Below are positions 1 to 9,326 of a DNA stretch of 64,000 nt, piece by piece. This DNA is from JADGHX01 sp035760965. GTDB taxonomy: Bacteria > Pseudomonadota > Gammaproteobacteria > Steroidobacterales > Steroidobacteraceae. The stretch lies in the NCBI GenBank assembly GCA_035760965.1, contig DASTRY010000079.1:42366-106365 (forward strand), given 5' to 3'. The notes beneath the pieces were generated by a model. It was not told where the DNA came from and made no database searches. It saw only the letters and a list, made by a program, of their open reading frames with translations. The position numbers and the translations under genes were made by a program. Position 1 is the stretch's first letter, and every line of letters starts with the position of its first letter.

Positions 1-215
1 ATCTCGGTGACACCCACGTTCGACAACGCTTCGCTCGTGACGACGTCCACGGGCACGGCCGTGTCGAGCGCAGAGCGATTCGCGACGCGCGTGCCCGTCA
101 CCACCACCTGCGGCGGCGCTTCGGCGCTTTCCGGTGTCTCTTGGCCGACCGCGGCGACGCTCGTCACCGCCGAGAGCACACTGCCAGCAATCACAGTCCG
201 TTGGATTCGACGCAT
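1..215 (-). CDS. TonB-dependent receptor, N-terminal part (cut by window edge)
   Basis: The reverse strand encodes about 71 residues beginning MRRIQRT and running off the left edge. A short signal peptide (through about residue 24) is followed by a TonB-box-like stretch, PQVVVTGTRV, and the start of a plug domain (DTAVPVDVVTSEALSNVG). This is the usual opening of outer-membrane receptors that import siderophores, vitamins or oligomers using TonB/ExbBD energy. The gene is divergent from the GMC-MBL-P450 operon with about 260 bases between them, so both may share a control region. The substrate cannot be judged because the barrel lies outside the window. The ATG choice rests on the signal peptide that follows it. 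Confidence 0.8.
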   Translation of the reverse strand, partial: MRRIQRTVIAGSVLSAVTSVAAVGQETPESAEAPPQVVVTGTRVANRSALDTAVPVDVVTSEALSNVGVTE

Positions 216-472
216 GTTGTCTCCCCGAGTGTGCGTGCCAGCCTGTCCGGCACGTTGCGGCGATTAAACGACAGTGTTTTCGGCCGAGACAAGGGATTTT
301 TCGCGCAGTGTCGCAGGTCCGCAACGGCTGTTCGAGGAGCTCTTCGACGCGGCGCGGGCGCGCGGCCCTTCCGCCGCTCTTCGGTCGCAGGCCGTTGCGC
401 GCTCCGCGCCTCGCGCCGCTTTTCGTCTACAGTCCTTCGGCATTCGCCTGGAGGGGGATTCGGCGGCGACTC

Positions 473-2149
473 ATGACCGAGCAGGGCGCGGAAAGCTTCG
501 ATTACATCGTGGTGGGCGCGGGCACGGCGGGCTGCGTCATCGCGAGCCGGCTCTCCGAGCAGCCGGACGTGTGCGTCGCGCTGCTCGAGGCGGGCCCGCC
601 CGATCGCCACCCCTTCATTCACATCCCGGCGGCGGTGGGTGCCGCCATCGCGACGCCCGCCATCAACTGGCGCTTCACGACCGCGCCGCAAGCGCACCTG
701 AACGGACGCCGGATTCCGATTCCGCGCGGCCACGTGGTCGGCGGCTCGGGCTCGATCAATGGGATGGTGTATTTCCGCGGTCACCCGACGGACTTCGACG
801 ACTGGGCGGCCGCCGGCAATCCCGGCTGGAGCTATCGCGAGGTGCTGCCGTACTTCCTGCGCTCCGAGAACAACGAGGCGTATCGCGGCTCGCCGTATCA
901 CGGTCAAGGCGGGCCGATGAACGTCATGTTCGTGAAGCGCCCGAACCCGATGACGCCCGCCTTTCTCGCGGCAATGGAGTGGATGGGCTACCAGCGCACG
1001 CAGGACTTCAACGGTCCCACCTCGGAAGGCTACGGCGAGCGACAGGGCACGATGGCGCAGGGGCGCCGCGTCTCCACCGCGACCGCGTATCTGAAACCCG
1101 CGCTCTCGCGCCCGAATCTGCGGCTCCTCACCCACGCGCGCGTCGCGCGAGTCGTGATCGAGAACCGGCGCGCGACGGGCGTCGAGGTGCTGGTGGACGG
1201 CGGTACACGACGTTTGGCTGCGCGCCGCGAAGTGATCGTGTGCGGCGGAGCGGTGCTATCGCCTCAGTTGCTCATGCTTTCCGGCATCGGCGATGGCGCC
1301 GCGCTGCAAGCTCATGGCATCGAGGTGAAGCAGCACTTGCCGGGCGTCGGCGCGAACTATCACGACCATCTCGCCATCGCCGTGCTGCTCGAGATGAAGA
1401 ACAGCGAGTCTTACGGCATCTCGTGGAAGGCGTTGCCGCGCGACGTGCTGAACCTGCTCGAGTATGCGCTGTTTCGCACGGGGCCGCTCTCGAGCAACGT
1501 GTTCGAAGCGACGGGTTTCATCCGCACGCTGCCGGAGCTCGCGCGGCCGGACGTGCAGATCGTCTTTCAGGCGGCGCGCCGCAATCCGCACACGTTTCCG
1601 TTTCCGCTCGGGCACGGCTACGCGATCAGCGTCGTCGGCCTCTCTCCGAAGGCGCGCGGGCGCGTCACGCTCGCGAGCAGCGATCCGCGCGCCCATCCGA
1701 TCGTCGACCCGAACCTGCTCGGACATCCCGACGATGTCGCGATGATGTTGCGCGGCCTGAAGATCGGCCGGCGGATCGCGCACGCGCCGTCTTTCGAGCG
1801 CTATCGCGCCACCGAGGTGCAACCCGGCCCCGACGTGCAAGACGACTCGGCGCTCGTCGAATACATCCGCCGCGCCTCCGCCACCGTGCATCACCCGTGC
1901 GGCTCCTGCCGGATGGGGTCGGATGCGAATGCCGTGGTCGACGCCGAGCTGCGCGTTCATGGCATCGAGGCGCTGCGCGTGGCCGACGCATCGGTGTTCC
2001 CAAGGGTGGTGGGCGGCAACACGAATGCCGCCGTCGTCATGATCGGCGAGAAGGCCTCGGACATGATTCGCGGCATCGCCGCGCCGCAGCCCATCGATCT
2101 GCCGTACGCGCGCTCCGAGCCTGCGCCCGATGCGCGGCGCTCGGCCTGA
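473..2149 (+). CDS. GMC-family FAD-dependent alcohol/choline dehydrogenase-like oxidoreductase
   Basis: This 558-residue flavoprotein opens with the ADP-binding fold (YIVVGAGTAGCV, glycines 15, 17 and 20) that binds FAD. It has the GMC signature near PRGHVVGGSGSINGMVY. It ends with the GMC C-terminal block: a histidine pair in ATVHHPCGSCRMG and the GGNTNAAVVMIGEKA stretch. Family members oxidise alcohols to aldehydes, passing electrons to oxygen or a carrier. The ATG at 473 is preceded by a purine-rich GGAGGGGGA run. The open frame extends further upstream but without family similarity. It is followed 23 bases later by an MBL-fold gene and then a P450, suggesting a short catabolic operon. No signal peptide is seen, so it is probably cytoplasmic. 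The substrate is unknown. Confidence 0.9.
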   Translation: MTEQGAESFDYIVVGAGTAGCVIASRLSEQPDVCVALLEAGPPDRHPFIHIPAAVGAAIATPAINWRFTTAPQAHLNGRRIPIPRGHVVGGSGSINGMVYFRGHPTDFDDWAAAGNPGWSYREVLPYFLRSENNEAYRGSPYHGQGGPMNVMFVKRPNPMTPAFLAAMEWMGYQRTQDFNGPTSEGYGERQGTMAQGRRVSTATAYLKPALSRPNLRLLTHARVARVVIENRRATGVEVLVDGGTRRLAARREVIVCGGAVLSPQLLMLSGIGDGAALQAHGIEVKQHLPGVGANYHDHLAIAVLLEMKNSESYGISWKALPRDVLNLLEYALFRTGPLSSNVFEATGFIRTLPELARPDVQIVFQAARRNPHTFPFPLGHGYAISVVGLSPKARGRVTLASSDPRAHPIVDPNLLGHPDDVAMMLRGLKIGRRIAHAPSFERYRATEVQPGPDVQDDSALVEYIRRASATVHHPCGSCRMGSDANAVVDAELRVHGIEALRVADASVFPRVVGGNTNAAVVMIGEKASDMIRGIAAPQPIDLPYARSEPAPDARRSA

Positions 2150-2172
2150 GCACAGTTATCGGAGAACGCATC

Positions 2173-3051
2173 ATGGCGGTCGAGCACATCAAGAAGTGGC
2201 GCATCGGCGACGTCGAGGTGGCGCGCATCGCGGAGATCTACGGCTTCCAGGATCACATCTGGATGCTGCTGAAGGATGCCGACGCCGAGTACGTGAAGCA
2301 GTTCGCGTGGCTGCGGCCGCATTTCGCGACGCCCGAAGGGCTGATGATCCTGTCGTTCCAGTGCTTCGTGCTGCGCTCGCAGGGCAAGAACGTGATGATC
2401 GACACGTGCATCGGCGCGGATCGCAAGCGCGAGTACGACGTGTTCTGCAACCTGAAGACGACCTTCCTGCAGGACCTCGAAGCCGCGGGCTATCCGGCGC
2501 ACTCGATCACGACCGTGATGTGCACGCATCTGCACTTCGATCACGTCGGCTGGAACACGCATCTCGTGAACGGCAACTGGGTGCCGACGTTCCCCAACGC
2601 ACGCTACCTCTTCGGCAAGAAGGAGTACGACCACTGGGTTCACTTGCGGAACACCGGCGGCTATCACGACTTCGAGCACATGGTCGACGCGATCGATCCG
2701 GTCATCGCGGCCGGGCTCGTCGACTTCATCGGCCCGGAGCACCGGATCACGGATGAGGTCTCCCTGTTCCCGACGCCGGGGCACACGCCCGGCCACGTGA
2801 GCGTGCTGATCCGCTCGCGCGGCGAAGAAGCGGTGATCACGGGCGACATGCTCCATCACCCGATCCAGTTCATCGATCCGCAGCGGCACGGCAACTTCGA
2901 CATGGACAAGGACCAGGGGGCCCGCACGCGCCAGGCGTTCGTCGATCGCTTCGCGGATACGAACACGCTGATCATCGGCAGTCACTTTGCAGATCCGACG
3001 TCCGGCTGGCTCGTGCGCGACGGCAAGGCGTGGAAGCTGCGCACTGAGTAG
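2173..3051 (+). CDS. Metallo-beta-lactamase-fold hydrolase (lactonase-like)
   Basis: The 292-residue protein has the binuclear-metal motif HxHxDH, as H119, H121, D123 and H124 in CTHLHFDHVGW. Downstream metal ligands are seen in PGHTPGH and ITGDMLHH, with a final histidine in IIGSHF. This layout is shared with N-acyl-homoserine lactonases and related MBL esterases or lactonases. No signal peptide is visible, so a cytoplasmic location is likely. A GGAGAA ribosome site precedes the ATG. It sits between a GMC oxidoreductase and a P450, so hydrolysis of a lactone or ester made by these oxidases is a more economical guess than quorum quenching, but that is inference. Confidence 0.87.
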   Translation: MAVEHIKKWRIGDVEVARIAEIYGFQDHIWMLLKDADAEYVKQFAWLRPHFATPEGLMILSFQCFVLRSQGKNVMIDTCIGADRKREYDVFCNLKTTFLQDLEAAGYPAHSITTVMCTHLHFDHVGWNTHLVNGNWVPTFPNARYLFGKKEYDHWVHLRNTGGYHDFEHMVDAIDPVIAAGLVDFIGPEHRITDEVSLFPTPGHTPGHVSVLIRSRGEEAVITGDMLHHPIQFIDPQRHGNFDMDKDQGARTRQAFVDRFADTNTLIIGSHFADPTSGWLVRDGKAWKLRTE

Positions 3052-3080
3052 CTCGGCATGCGAGCGCGGAGTAAGTGAAC

Positions 3081-4259
3081 ATGGCAACCGCTTACGTCAG
3101 CCACGACGATCTCTTCAACGCGGCTGCGGTCCGCAACGCGCGCGCCGTCGACGACGCGCTGCGCGAAGCGGCTCCGGTCGTGAAGCTCGCGCGCGAGAAC
3201 ATCACGATGCTCGCGCGGTACGAGCACGTCGCGAAGGGGCTGCAGGACTGGAAGACGTTCTCGTCGACCTCGCGTCCGTGGCACGACCCGAACTCGGTCC
3301 GCCCGGAGATTCTGTTGACGGACGATCCGCCGCGTCACACCCAGGTGCGCGCCGTCATCGCGAACGCGCTGTCGCCGCGCGCGCTGTCGAAGATGTCGGA
3401 AGCATTCCGCACCGACGCGGATGCGCTCGTGCGCCGCGTGAAAGAGAAGAGCGGCACGGTGATCGACGCGGTGGCCGAGATCACGCAGCCGTTCGTGTAC
3501 AAGGTGCTGCCGGACCTGCTCGGCGTGGCGGTCGAAGGGCGCGAGCACATGTACGCGTTCGGTCACATGGTCTGGGCGACCATGGGCCCGATGAACGAGC
3601 TGTTCCACGAGGCCATGAAGGACACGGGCCCGGTCATCGAGTGGGCGACGAAGTGTTGCAATCGCGAGAACCTGGCGCCGAACAGCCTCGGCATGCAGAT
3701 GTTCGAGGCCGCCGATCGCGGCGAGATCACGCAGGACGAGGCGAAGCTGCTCGTCGGCATTCTGCTTTCCGCCGCCGCCGACACCACCGTGATGACGATG
3801 GCGACGGCAATCCGCGCGTTCTGCTTGTTCCCCGACCAGTATCAGCTGGTGCGCAAGGACCGCTCGCTCGTGCGCGCCGCATTCGAGGAGAGCCTGCGCT
3901 GGGATTCGCCGTCGCGCATGGCCGGGCGCATCACGATGCGGGACGTCGAGATCGAAGGCGTCGTCATTCCCAAGGGCGAGCGCTGCGGGCTCATGTTCGC
4001 CGCCGCGAATCGCGATCCCCGCCGATGGCAGGACCCCGATCGCTTCGACGTGCTGCGCGACAACCGCGGTCACGTGGGTTGGGGGTACGGTGTGCACTCG
4101 TGCGTCGGCCGCGTGCTCGCCGGGCTGGAAGCGGACGCGCTGCTCGGCGCGGTCGTCGAGCACATCGAGCGCTTCGAACCTGCAGGCGAGCCCGAGCCTT
4201 GGATGACCACCATCGGTCACGGTCCGGCGAAACTGCCGGTGCGCTTCTTCGCCGCTTGA
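3081..4259 (+). CDS. Cytochrome P450 monooxygenase
   Basis: This 392-residue soluble bacterial P450 has the heme-ligand loop GWGYGVHSCVGR with Cys341 as the predicted thiolate. The K-helix motif is ExxR (EESLR). The I-helix carries an acid-alcohol pair, D234-T235, in SAAADTT, for oxygen activation. The region around LTDDPPRHTQVRAVIANALSPR is typical of CYP101/CYP199-like enzymes, some of which oxidise or demethylate aromatic acids; assignment to a subfamily needs a tree. ATG at 3081 is preferred over the GTG two codons earlier because GGAG lies about 9 bases upstream. It is the third gene of the operon. No ferredoxin or reductase is encoded nearby, so electrons must come from elsewhere. Confidence 0.92.
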   Translation: MATAYVSHDDLFNAAAVRNARAVDDALREAAPVVKLARENITMLARYEHVAKGLQDWKTFSSTSRPWHDPNSVRPEILLTDDPPRHTQVRAVIANALSPRALSKMSEAFRTDADALVRRVKEKSGTVIDAVAEITQPFVYKVLPDLLGVAVEGREHMYAFGHMVWATMGPMNELFHEAMKDTGPVIEWATKCCNRENLAPNSLGMQMFEAADRGEITQDEAKLLVGILLSAAADTTVMTMATAIRAFCLFPDQYQLVRKDRSLVRAAFEESLRWDSPSRMAGRITMRDVEIEGVVIPKGERCGLMFAAANRDPRRWQDPDRFDVLRDNRGHVGWGYGVHSCVGRVLAGLEADALLGAVVEHIERFEPAGEPEPWMTTIGHGPAKLPVRFFAA

Positions 4260-4266
4260 GGTGCGA

Positions 4267-5955
4267 TCAGCCGCCCGCGGAGGCTGTCTTCTGCAAGTGC
4301 GGCGCGACCGGCGGCAGCGCATGCAGCGCCACGACATCCGCCGCGAGGTCGGTCTGCTTGAACCCGGTCACGGTCAGCAGCGCTTCGAATGAATCCTTCG
4401 CGCCGGGGATTTCGGCGCGCAGCCGCTGCTCGACGTTCGCGAGCCCCTCGGGCGAGGTCAGGGTGCGCACGACCTGGAGCAGCCCGGCATTCCGCGCGCC
4501 CGCCGTCAAGATCAGGATGTGGTTGCCCGTGGGGCCGATGAATTTGGCGGCGAGCGCGTAATCGAGGTGCTGGCCGCCGAGCGCGCCTTCCGGCAGGAAC
4601 ACCTTGCCGGTGGACACGTCGGTGATGGCTGGGCCCTCCGCACTGTACCGATATCGGGATCGCACTTCGTAATGGCCGGTCAGCGGCCCGAGCCGCACGA
4701 GCGGGCCGAGATAGATGATGTCGTTGTTGCGGATCTCGTCGACAGGCACGTCATCGCGCGCGGCCACCTCGATGTGGCGTCCGGGACGATCCACGATGCG
4801 CAGTATGGAGGCCATGCCCACCGCGACGGTCTTCTGGATCATCGTCACGTAGCGCTGACCGCGGTCGGTCGCGAACGAGGGATTGCTCGCGAGGAACGCG
4901 CGCAGCTCTTCGCTCGAATTGATGCCGGCATCGCGCACCGTGACCGTACGTCCCGTTTTCGGGTCGATCTGCGTGTACATGAACAGATCGCCGAGGATGA
5001 TGGTGACGGGGCGATTGCTCGTCACGATGTCCGACCACACGGTGCTCGCACGCACCTGCGCGAGCGCCGCGTCGGCGGGAGCCGCCTGGCTGTTGTTCCA
5101 CTGGTAAATATTCAAAAGGAGCGAGGCGGCGAGAAGCATGAGCGCGGCCGTCATGGCCCAGGTCAGTCGTCGCGAGCGCGGCGCTGTGTCGAGGCTGCCC
5201 TTTGCAGCGTTGGCGAGCTGCGGGTGTGCGTCGGTCAGTGCGGGGGGCGCGGTGCCGCTTGCCGGCATCGGGCTGCTCGCTGTCGTCGCGGCGTTCGGCA
5301 GATTCGGGGCGCCCGCTGTCGTGCCGGCGCCCGCTGCCATTGAACCGTCTGCCGAAATCGCGCCGCTCGGCGGGCTCGCCGCGCCTGTCGCGATCGCGGC
5401 GCCTGGCGGGTTCGCCGTGCCTGTCCCGAGCGCGGCGCCTGCCGCCAGTGCGGCGCTCACCGCCATCGAACCGCGTGGCGGAATCCCGCCGGCCGCCACC
5501 ACTGTGCCGTTCAATGACATCGCGGCACCCGGCGACATCGTGCCGCTCGCCATCATTGTGAGGTTTGGCGGAATGCCGGCGTTCGCAAGCGCACCGCCCG
5601 GCGTCGTACCCATCGGCGCGGGCGCTTCGCGCTCCGTCACGATCAGCCGATACCCGCCCTTGGGAATCTCGAAGCGCAGCTCGTCGTCACGGCCCGGCCC
5701 GGTGTAGTACTCCGCCAACTTCTGTCGCAGCGTGCGCACCGACACCCGTACGATCGATTGCTCCGCCCCGCTGAACGAGGGGTCTTTGCCGAAGACATCG
5801 AGCGCGATCTCGGTTTCCTTCGGCACTTCGTTGCGCAGCGCGCGCTCGACGAGATAGCTCGCGAGCCTGCGGCTGGTCTCGGATTTGCCGAGCTGCTCCG
5901 AGACCAGGAGCTTCGCGAGATGTCTTCGTACGCGTTCGGAGTCCACCTCGATCAC
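4267..5955 (-). CDS. Membrane-anchored winged-helix transcriptional regulator
   Basis: The N-terminal 100 residues resemble an OmpR/CadC-type winged helix (RRLASYLVERALRNEVPKE, then SIVRVSVRTLRQKLAEYY and IPKGGYRLIV). A roughly 120-residue Ala/Gly/Pro/Thr-rich linker follows, then one transmembrane helix (LTWAMTAALMLLAASLLLNI) and a periplasmic domain of about 200 residues of unknown type. The plan resembles one-component membrane regulators such as CadC/ToxR that bind DNA while sensing in the periplasm. It is divergent from the DUF1592-VOC-DUF1552-ankyrin-receptor operon and is its natural candidate regulator. The start is uncertain. The open frame continues upstream into the divergent gene; GTG at 5955, just before the helical domain, was chosen and would give 562 residues. 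Confidence 0.75.
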   Translation of the reverse strand: MIEVDSERVRRHLAKLLVSEQLGKSETSRRLASYLVERALRNEVPKETEIALDVFGKDPSFSGAEQSIVRVSVRTLRQKLAEYYTGPGRDDELRFEIPKGGYRLIVTEREAPAPMGTTPGGALANAGIPPNLTMMASGTMSPGAAMSLNGTVVAAGGIPPRGSMAVSAALAAGAALGTGTANPPGAAIATGAASPPSGAISADGSMAAGAGTTAGAPNLPNAATTASSPMPASGTAPPALTDAHPQLANAAKGSLDTAPRSRRLTWAMTAALMLLAASLLLNIYQWNNSQAAPADAALAQVRASTVWSDIVTSNRPVTIILGDLFMYTQIDPKTGRTVTVRDAGINSSEELRAFLASNPSFATDRGQRYVTMIQKTVAVGMASILRIVDRPGRHIEVAARDDVPVDEIRNNDIIYLGPLVRLGPLTGHYEVRSRYRYSAEGPAITDVSTGKVFLPEGALGGQHLDYALAAKFIGPTGNHILILTAGARNAGLLQVVRTLTSPEGLANVEQRLRAEIPGAKDSFEALLTVTGFKQTDLAADVVALHALPPVAPHLQKTASAGG

Positions 5956-6108
5956 GCAGGCAGCATAAGCCGGCCCGGCGAGGCGCGTCGAGCCGTCCAC
6001 GACCGTCAGTCGGTACGTTATTAACGTGATATCTAACCGTTTCAGACTTCCGCGCGCGCGCCGTCGTCCGTAACAAGAGCCCCTCGGCCTGAGGGGGAAT
6101 CCTGTCGA

Positions 6109-8463
6109 ATGCGCTTCGTCTGGAAAATGGCGGCGGGTGGCTGCGCGGCGCTCACGTGCGCTCTCGCCGTGCTCGCCGCGCCGAGCGCATCCGGCGCAAC
6201 GGGTGGAGGCGTGGCGGCGACGAAACAGCCACCGAAGCATTGGGGCGTGCTCGGCAAGTACTGCACCGAGTGCCACAACACCACGGATTGGGCCGGCGGC
6301 ATCGCCTTCGACGCGCTGAGTTCCGAGGACATCGCGAGCGATGCGGAGACCTGGGAGAAGGCCATCCGCAAGCTGCGTACGGGCATGATGCCGCCTCCCG
6401 GCAAGCCGCGCCCCGAGCGCGCCGTGCTCGATGACTTCGCGGGCGAGCTCGCCGTCCGTTTAGACCGGGTCTCGACGGCTCGGCCGTACCCCGGCACGAA
6501 GTCGCTGCATCGCCTGAACCGCACCGAGTACGCGAACGCCGTTCGGGACGTGCTCGGCCTGCGCATCGACCCGAGCACGCTGCTGCCCGCCGACGATTCC
6601 GCGGAAGGCTTCGACAACATCGCGGACGTGCTGAGCGTGTCGCCGACGCTCATCCAGAGCTACATCTCGGCGGCGATGAAGATCAGCCGCTGGGCGGTGG
6701 GCGACCGTTCCATGCAGCCCACGCTCGTGAAGTACGCCGCGCCGGCGGGCCTCTCACAACAGGAGCACATCGAAGGACTACCGCTCGGCACGCGCGGCGG
6801 GATGCGCGTCACGCACAATTTCCCGCTGGATGCGGAATACGAGTTCCGCATCAGCGCGGGCACGGGCTTTCGTTTCGCGGGCCCGGCGGGCGGACCCGAG
6901 CCGCGCCTCGATGTGACGCTGAACGGCGAGCCCATCGACGTTCCCGATCCGCGCAAATTCCGCATCCGAGTGAAGGCGGGCCCGCAGACGCTCGCCATCG
7001 CATTGGTGGAGCAGCGGCGCTGGGTGGGCGTCGACGACCTCTATTCGCACTCCACTCCACGTCGCGATGACGTCGAGAGCATCGTCATCAACGGCCCGTT
7101 CAACGCAACTGGGCCGGGCGATACGCCGAGCCGGCGCGCCATCTTCGTCTGCTATCCAAAGGAGGCGAGCGAAGAGGCGCCGTGTGCGCGCCAGATCCTC
7201 ACGCACTTGGCGACGCACGCGTTTCGCCGGCCGCTGGAGCCGACCGATCCTGCCGTCGATGCGCTGATGAAGTTCTACGAGGCCGGGCAGCAGCAGCACG
7301 ACTTCGAGACGGGCATTCAGCACGGCATCGCGCGACTGCTCGCCGATCCGCAGTTTCTATACCGCATCGAGGCGGACCGGACCGATGTCGCGGACGGCGC
7401 GATCTATCGCATCTCCGATCTCGAGCTGGCCTCGCGCCTCTCCTTCTTTCTCTGGAGCACGGTGCCTGACGACGAGCTGCTCCGAGTGGCCGCCGAGAAT
7501 CGCTTGAGCGATCCGCGCGTGCTCGAGCAGCAGGTGCGACGGATGCTCGCCGATCCGCGCTCGAGCGAGCTGGTCGAGAACTTCGCCGGCCAGTGGCTGC
7601 ACTTGCGCGAGCTGCGCAACGCGCAGCCTGCCGACCGCGAGTTCGACGAGAACCTGCGGCAAGCCTTCCAGCAGGAGACCGAGCTGCTGTTCGCGACGAT
7701 CGTGCGCGAAGACCGCAGCGTTCTCGACTTGCTCGATGCGGACTACACGTTCGTGAACGCGCGGCTCGCGCGTCACTACGGCATACCAGGCGTGCGCGGC
7801 AGCTACATGCGGCGCGTGTCGCTGCCCAAGGATTCGCCGCGGCGCGGCCTGCTCGGTCAGGGCAGCATTCTCACGGTCACCTCGGTCGGCGATCGCACTT
7901 CACCCGTCATGCGCGGCGCGTGGGTGATGGAGAATCTCATGGGCGCGCCGGTGCCGCGCCCGCCGCCGGGTGTCGAAGCCGATCTCAAAGCCGAAGACGT
8001 GGCCAAGCCGACGACCGTGCGCGCGCGGCTCGAGCGGCACCGTACGAATCCCTCGTGCGCGATGTGCCATCAAGTCATGGACCCGATCGGGTTCTCGCTC
8101 GAGAACTTCGATCTCGTCGGCCGCTGGCGCGATCACGACGGCGCCGCGCCCATCGACACGAGCGGTCAGCTCGTCGACGGCACGCCGCTCTCGAGCCCGC
8201 AGGCCCTGCGCGAGGCGCTGCTCGCGCGCTCCGGCTCGTTCGTCACGAGCTTCACCGAAAAGTTGCTGACCTATGCGCTCGGCCGGCGCATCGAGTACTT
8301 CGATCAACCCGCCATTCGCGCCATCGTGCGCAACGCGCATCGCGAGCACGACCGCTTCTCGGCGATCGTGCTCGGCATCGTCATGAGCGAGCCCTTTCAA
8401 TTCAAAGCAAAGAACGCCGTCAATGAAAAACCCGCTACGCAAGTCGCAACCGCTGCGCGCTGA
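6109..8463 (+). CDS. Secreted DUF1592/DUF1588/DUF1585-type heme protein
   Basis: The 784-residue protein has a signal peptide ending near SASGA and a cytochrome-like CxxCH at residues 52-56 (CTECH). It then has the multi-domain order typical of Planctomycete-type DUF1587-DUF1592-DUF1588-DUF1585 proteins: LHRLNRTEYANAVRDVLGL near 125, RISDLELASRLSFFLWSTVPDD near 435, a second CxxCH at 650-654 (CAMCH) inside a DUF1588-like block, and a C-terminal LLTYALGRRIEYFD block. The family has no settled biochemical function; periplasmic electron transfer or surface polymer processing have been suggested. It heads an operon with a DUF1552 protein, its usual partner. The next gene starts inside it with a 41-base overlap, pointing to coupled translation. 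Confidence 0.88.
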   Translation: MRFVWKMAAGGCAALTCALAVLAAPSASGATGGGVAATKQPPKHWGVLGKYCTECHNTTDWAGGIAFDALSSEDIASDAETWEKAIRKLRTGMMPPPGKPRPERAVLDDFAGELAVRLDRVSTARPYPGTKSLHRLNRTEYANAVRDVLGLRIDPSTLLPADDSAEGFDNIADVLSVSPTLIQSYISAAMKISRWAVGDRSMQPTLVKYAAPAGLSQQEHIEGLPLGTRGGMRVTHNFPLDAEYEFRISAGTGFRFAGPAGGPEPRLDVTLNGEPIDVPDPRKFRIRVKAGPQTLAIALVEQRRWVGVDDLYSHSTPRRDDVESIVINGPFNATGPGDTPSRRAIFVCYPKEASEEAPCARQILTHLATHAFRRPLEPTDPAVDALMKFYEAGQQQHDFETGIQHGIARLLADPQFLYRIEADRTDVADGAIYRISDLELASRLSFFLWSTVPDDELLRVAAENRLSDPRVLEQQVRRMLADPRSSELVENFAGQWLHLRELRNAQPADREFDENLRQAFQQETELLFATIVREDRSVLDLLDADYTFVNARLARHYGIPGVRGSYMRRVSLPKDSPRRGLLGQGSILTVTSVGDRTSPVMRGAWVMENLMGAPVPRPPPGVEADLKAEDVAKPTTVRARLERHRTNPSCAMCHQVMDPIGFSLENFDLVGRWRDHDGAAPIDTSGQLVDGTPLSSPQALREALLARSGSFVTSFTEKLLTYALGRRIEYFDQPAIRAIVRNAHREHDRFSAIVLGIVMSEPFQFKAKNAVNEKPATQVATAAR

Positions 8464-9313
8464 CGCGACGCTCTCCCGCCGTCAGGTGCTGAGCGGCATC
8501 GGTGCCGCGGCGCTGTTGCCGTGGGCGCCTGGGCTGCTTCGCGCGCAAGACTCGAGCGCGCCGGCGTCGCCGCCGGCGGGCGGCTCGCAGTTGCCGCTGA
8601 AGACGACGGGCCTCGAGCACATGGGCACGGTCGTGCCCGACGTCGCAGCGGCCGGCAAGTTCTACGGCCGGCTGTTCAATCCGGAGCTGCACAAAGAGAA
8701 GGAGCCGCCGCTGCGCTACTACGTGACGCTCGGCGTCGGATATCTCGCGCTCGGCAGCCGCGCGAATCAGTCGCACGCGTTCTTCGATCACTTCTGCGCG
8801 CTCGTCCAGGATTACGACGGCCCCGCGATGGCGCAGGAGCTGCAGGCGGCCGGGCTCCCCGCAGGCAAGTTCGGGATCATTCCGGATCCCGACGGCATCG
8901 GGCTGCAGCTGCTCAGCGTGCCGGGCGGGCTGGCCAAGTCCACGGAACCGGCGGGGCGCATCGTCGAGGGCGACGCGCTCGTGCGTCCGCTCGGACTGCA
9001 GGAAGTCGTGCTGCACGTGCCGGATGTCGACAAGGCGCTCGAGTTCTATCGCAAGTTCTTCGGGCGCGAGGCGAGCCGGAGCCCGCGCGCGGCGTGGTTC
9101 CAGATCGCGGGCACGCGGCTCGGTATCGAGACGGCCGAGGCGGGCGAAGCGCCGCGCGTGCATCGCATCGGCATTCGCGTCGAGCGCTTCGACCGGCGCA
9201 AGGTGAGCGCGGAGCTGACGAAGCTCGGTGCGCGCATCGAGAAAGGGGCCGCGAAGCACAACCTGCGGTTCCGCGATCCGCTCGGTCTTGGCATCGAGCT
9301 ACAGCCCACTTGA
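8423..9313 (+). CDS. Exported VOC (glyoxalase/bleomycin-resistance fold) protein
   Basis: This 296-residue protein starts with a twin-arginine-like signal (SRRQVLSGIGAAALLP) and a cleavage region near LLRAQ. Two betaalphabetabetabeta modules follow: GLEHMGTVVPDVAAAGKFYG from about residue 58 and LQEVVLHVPDVDKALEFYRKFFG from about 192. VOC proteins bind a metal between modules and act as dioxygenases, isomerases or lyases. The ligand set here cannot be assigned by eye: His and Glu are present in GLEHMG and GIELQ, but others are unclear. Tat export would suit a folded metalloprotein. It overlaps the preceding gene by 41 bases and is followed after 13 bases by the DUF1552 gene. Confidence 0.82.
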   Translation: MKNPLRKSQPLRADATLSRRQVLSGIGAAALLPWAPGLLRAQDSSAPASPPAGGSQLPLKTTGLEHMGTVVPDVAAAGKFYGRLFNPELHKEKEPPLRYYVTLGVGYLALGSRANQSHAFFDHFCALVQDYDGPAMAQELQAAGLPAGKFGIIPDPDGIGLQLLSVPGGLAKSTEPAGRIVEGDALVRPLGLQEVVLHVPDVDKALEFYRKFFGREASRSPRAAWFQIAGTRLGIETAEAGEAPRVHRIGIRVERFDRRKVSAELTKLGARIEKGAAKHNLRFRDPLGLGIELQPT

Positions 9314-9326
9314 AGAGCGAAGCGTC

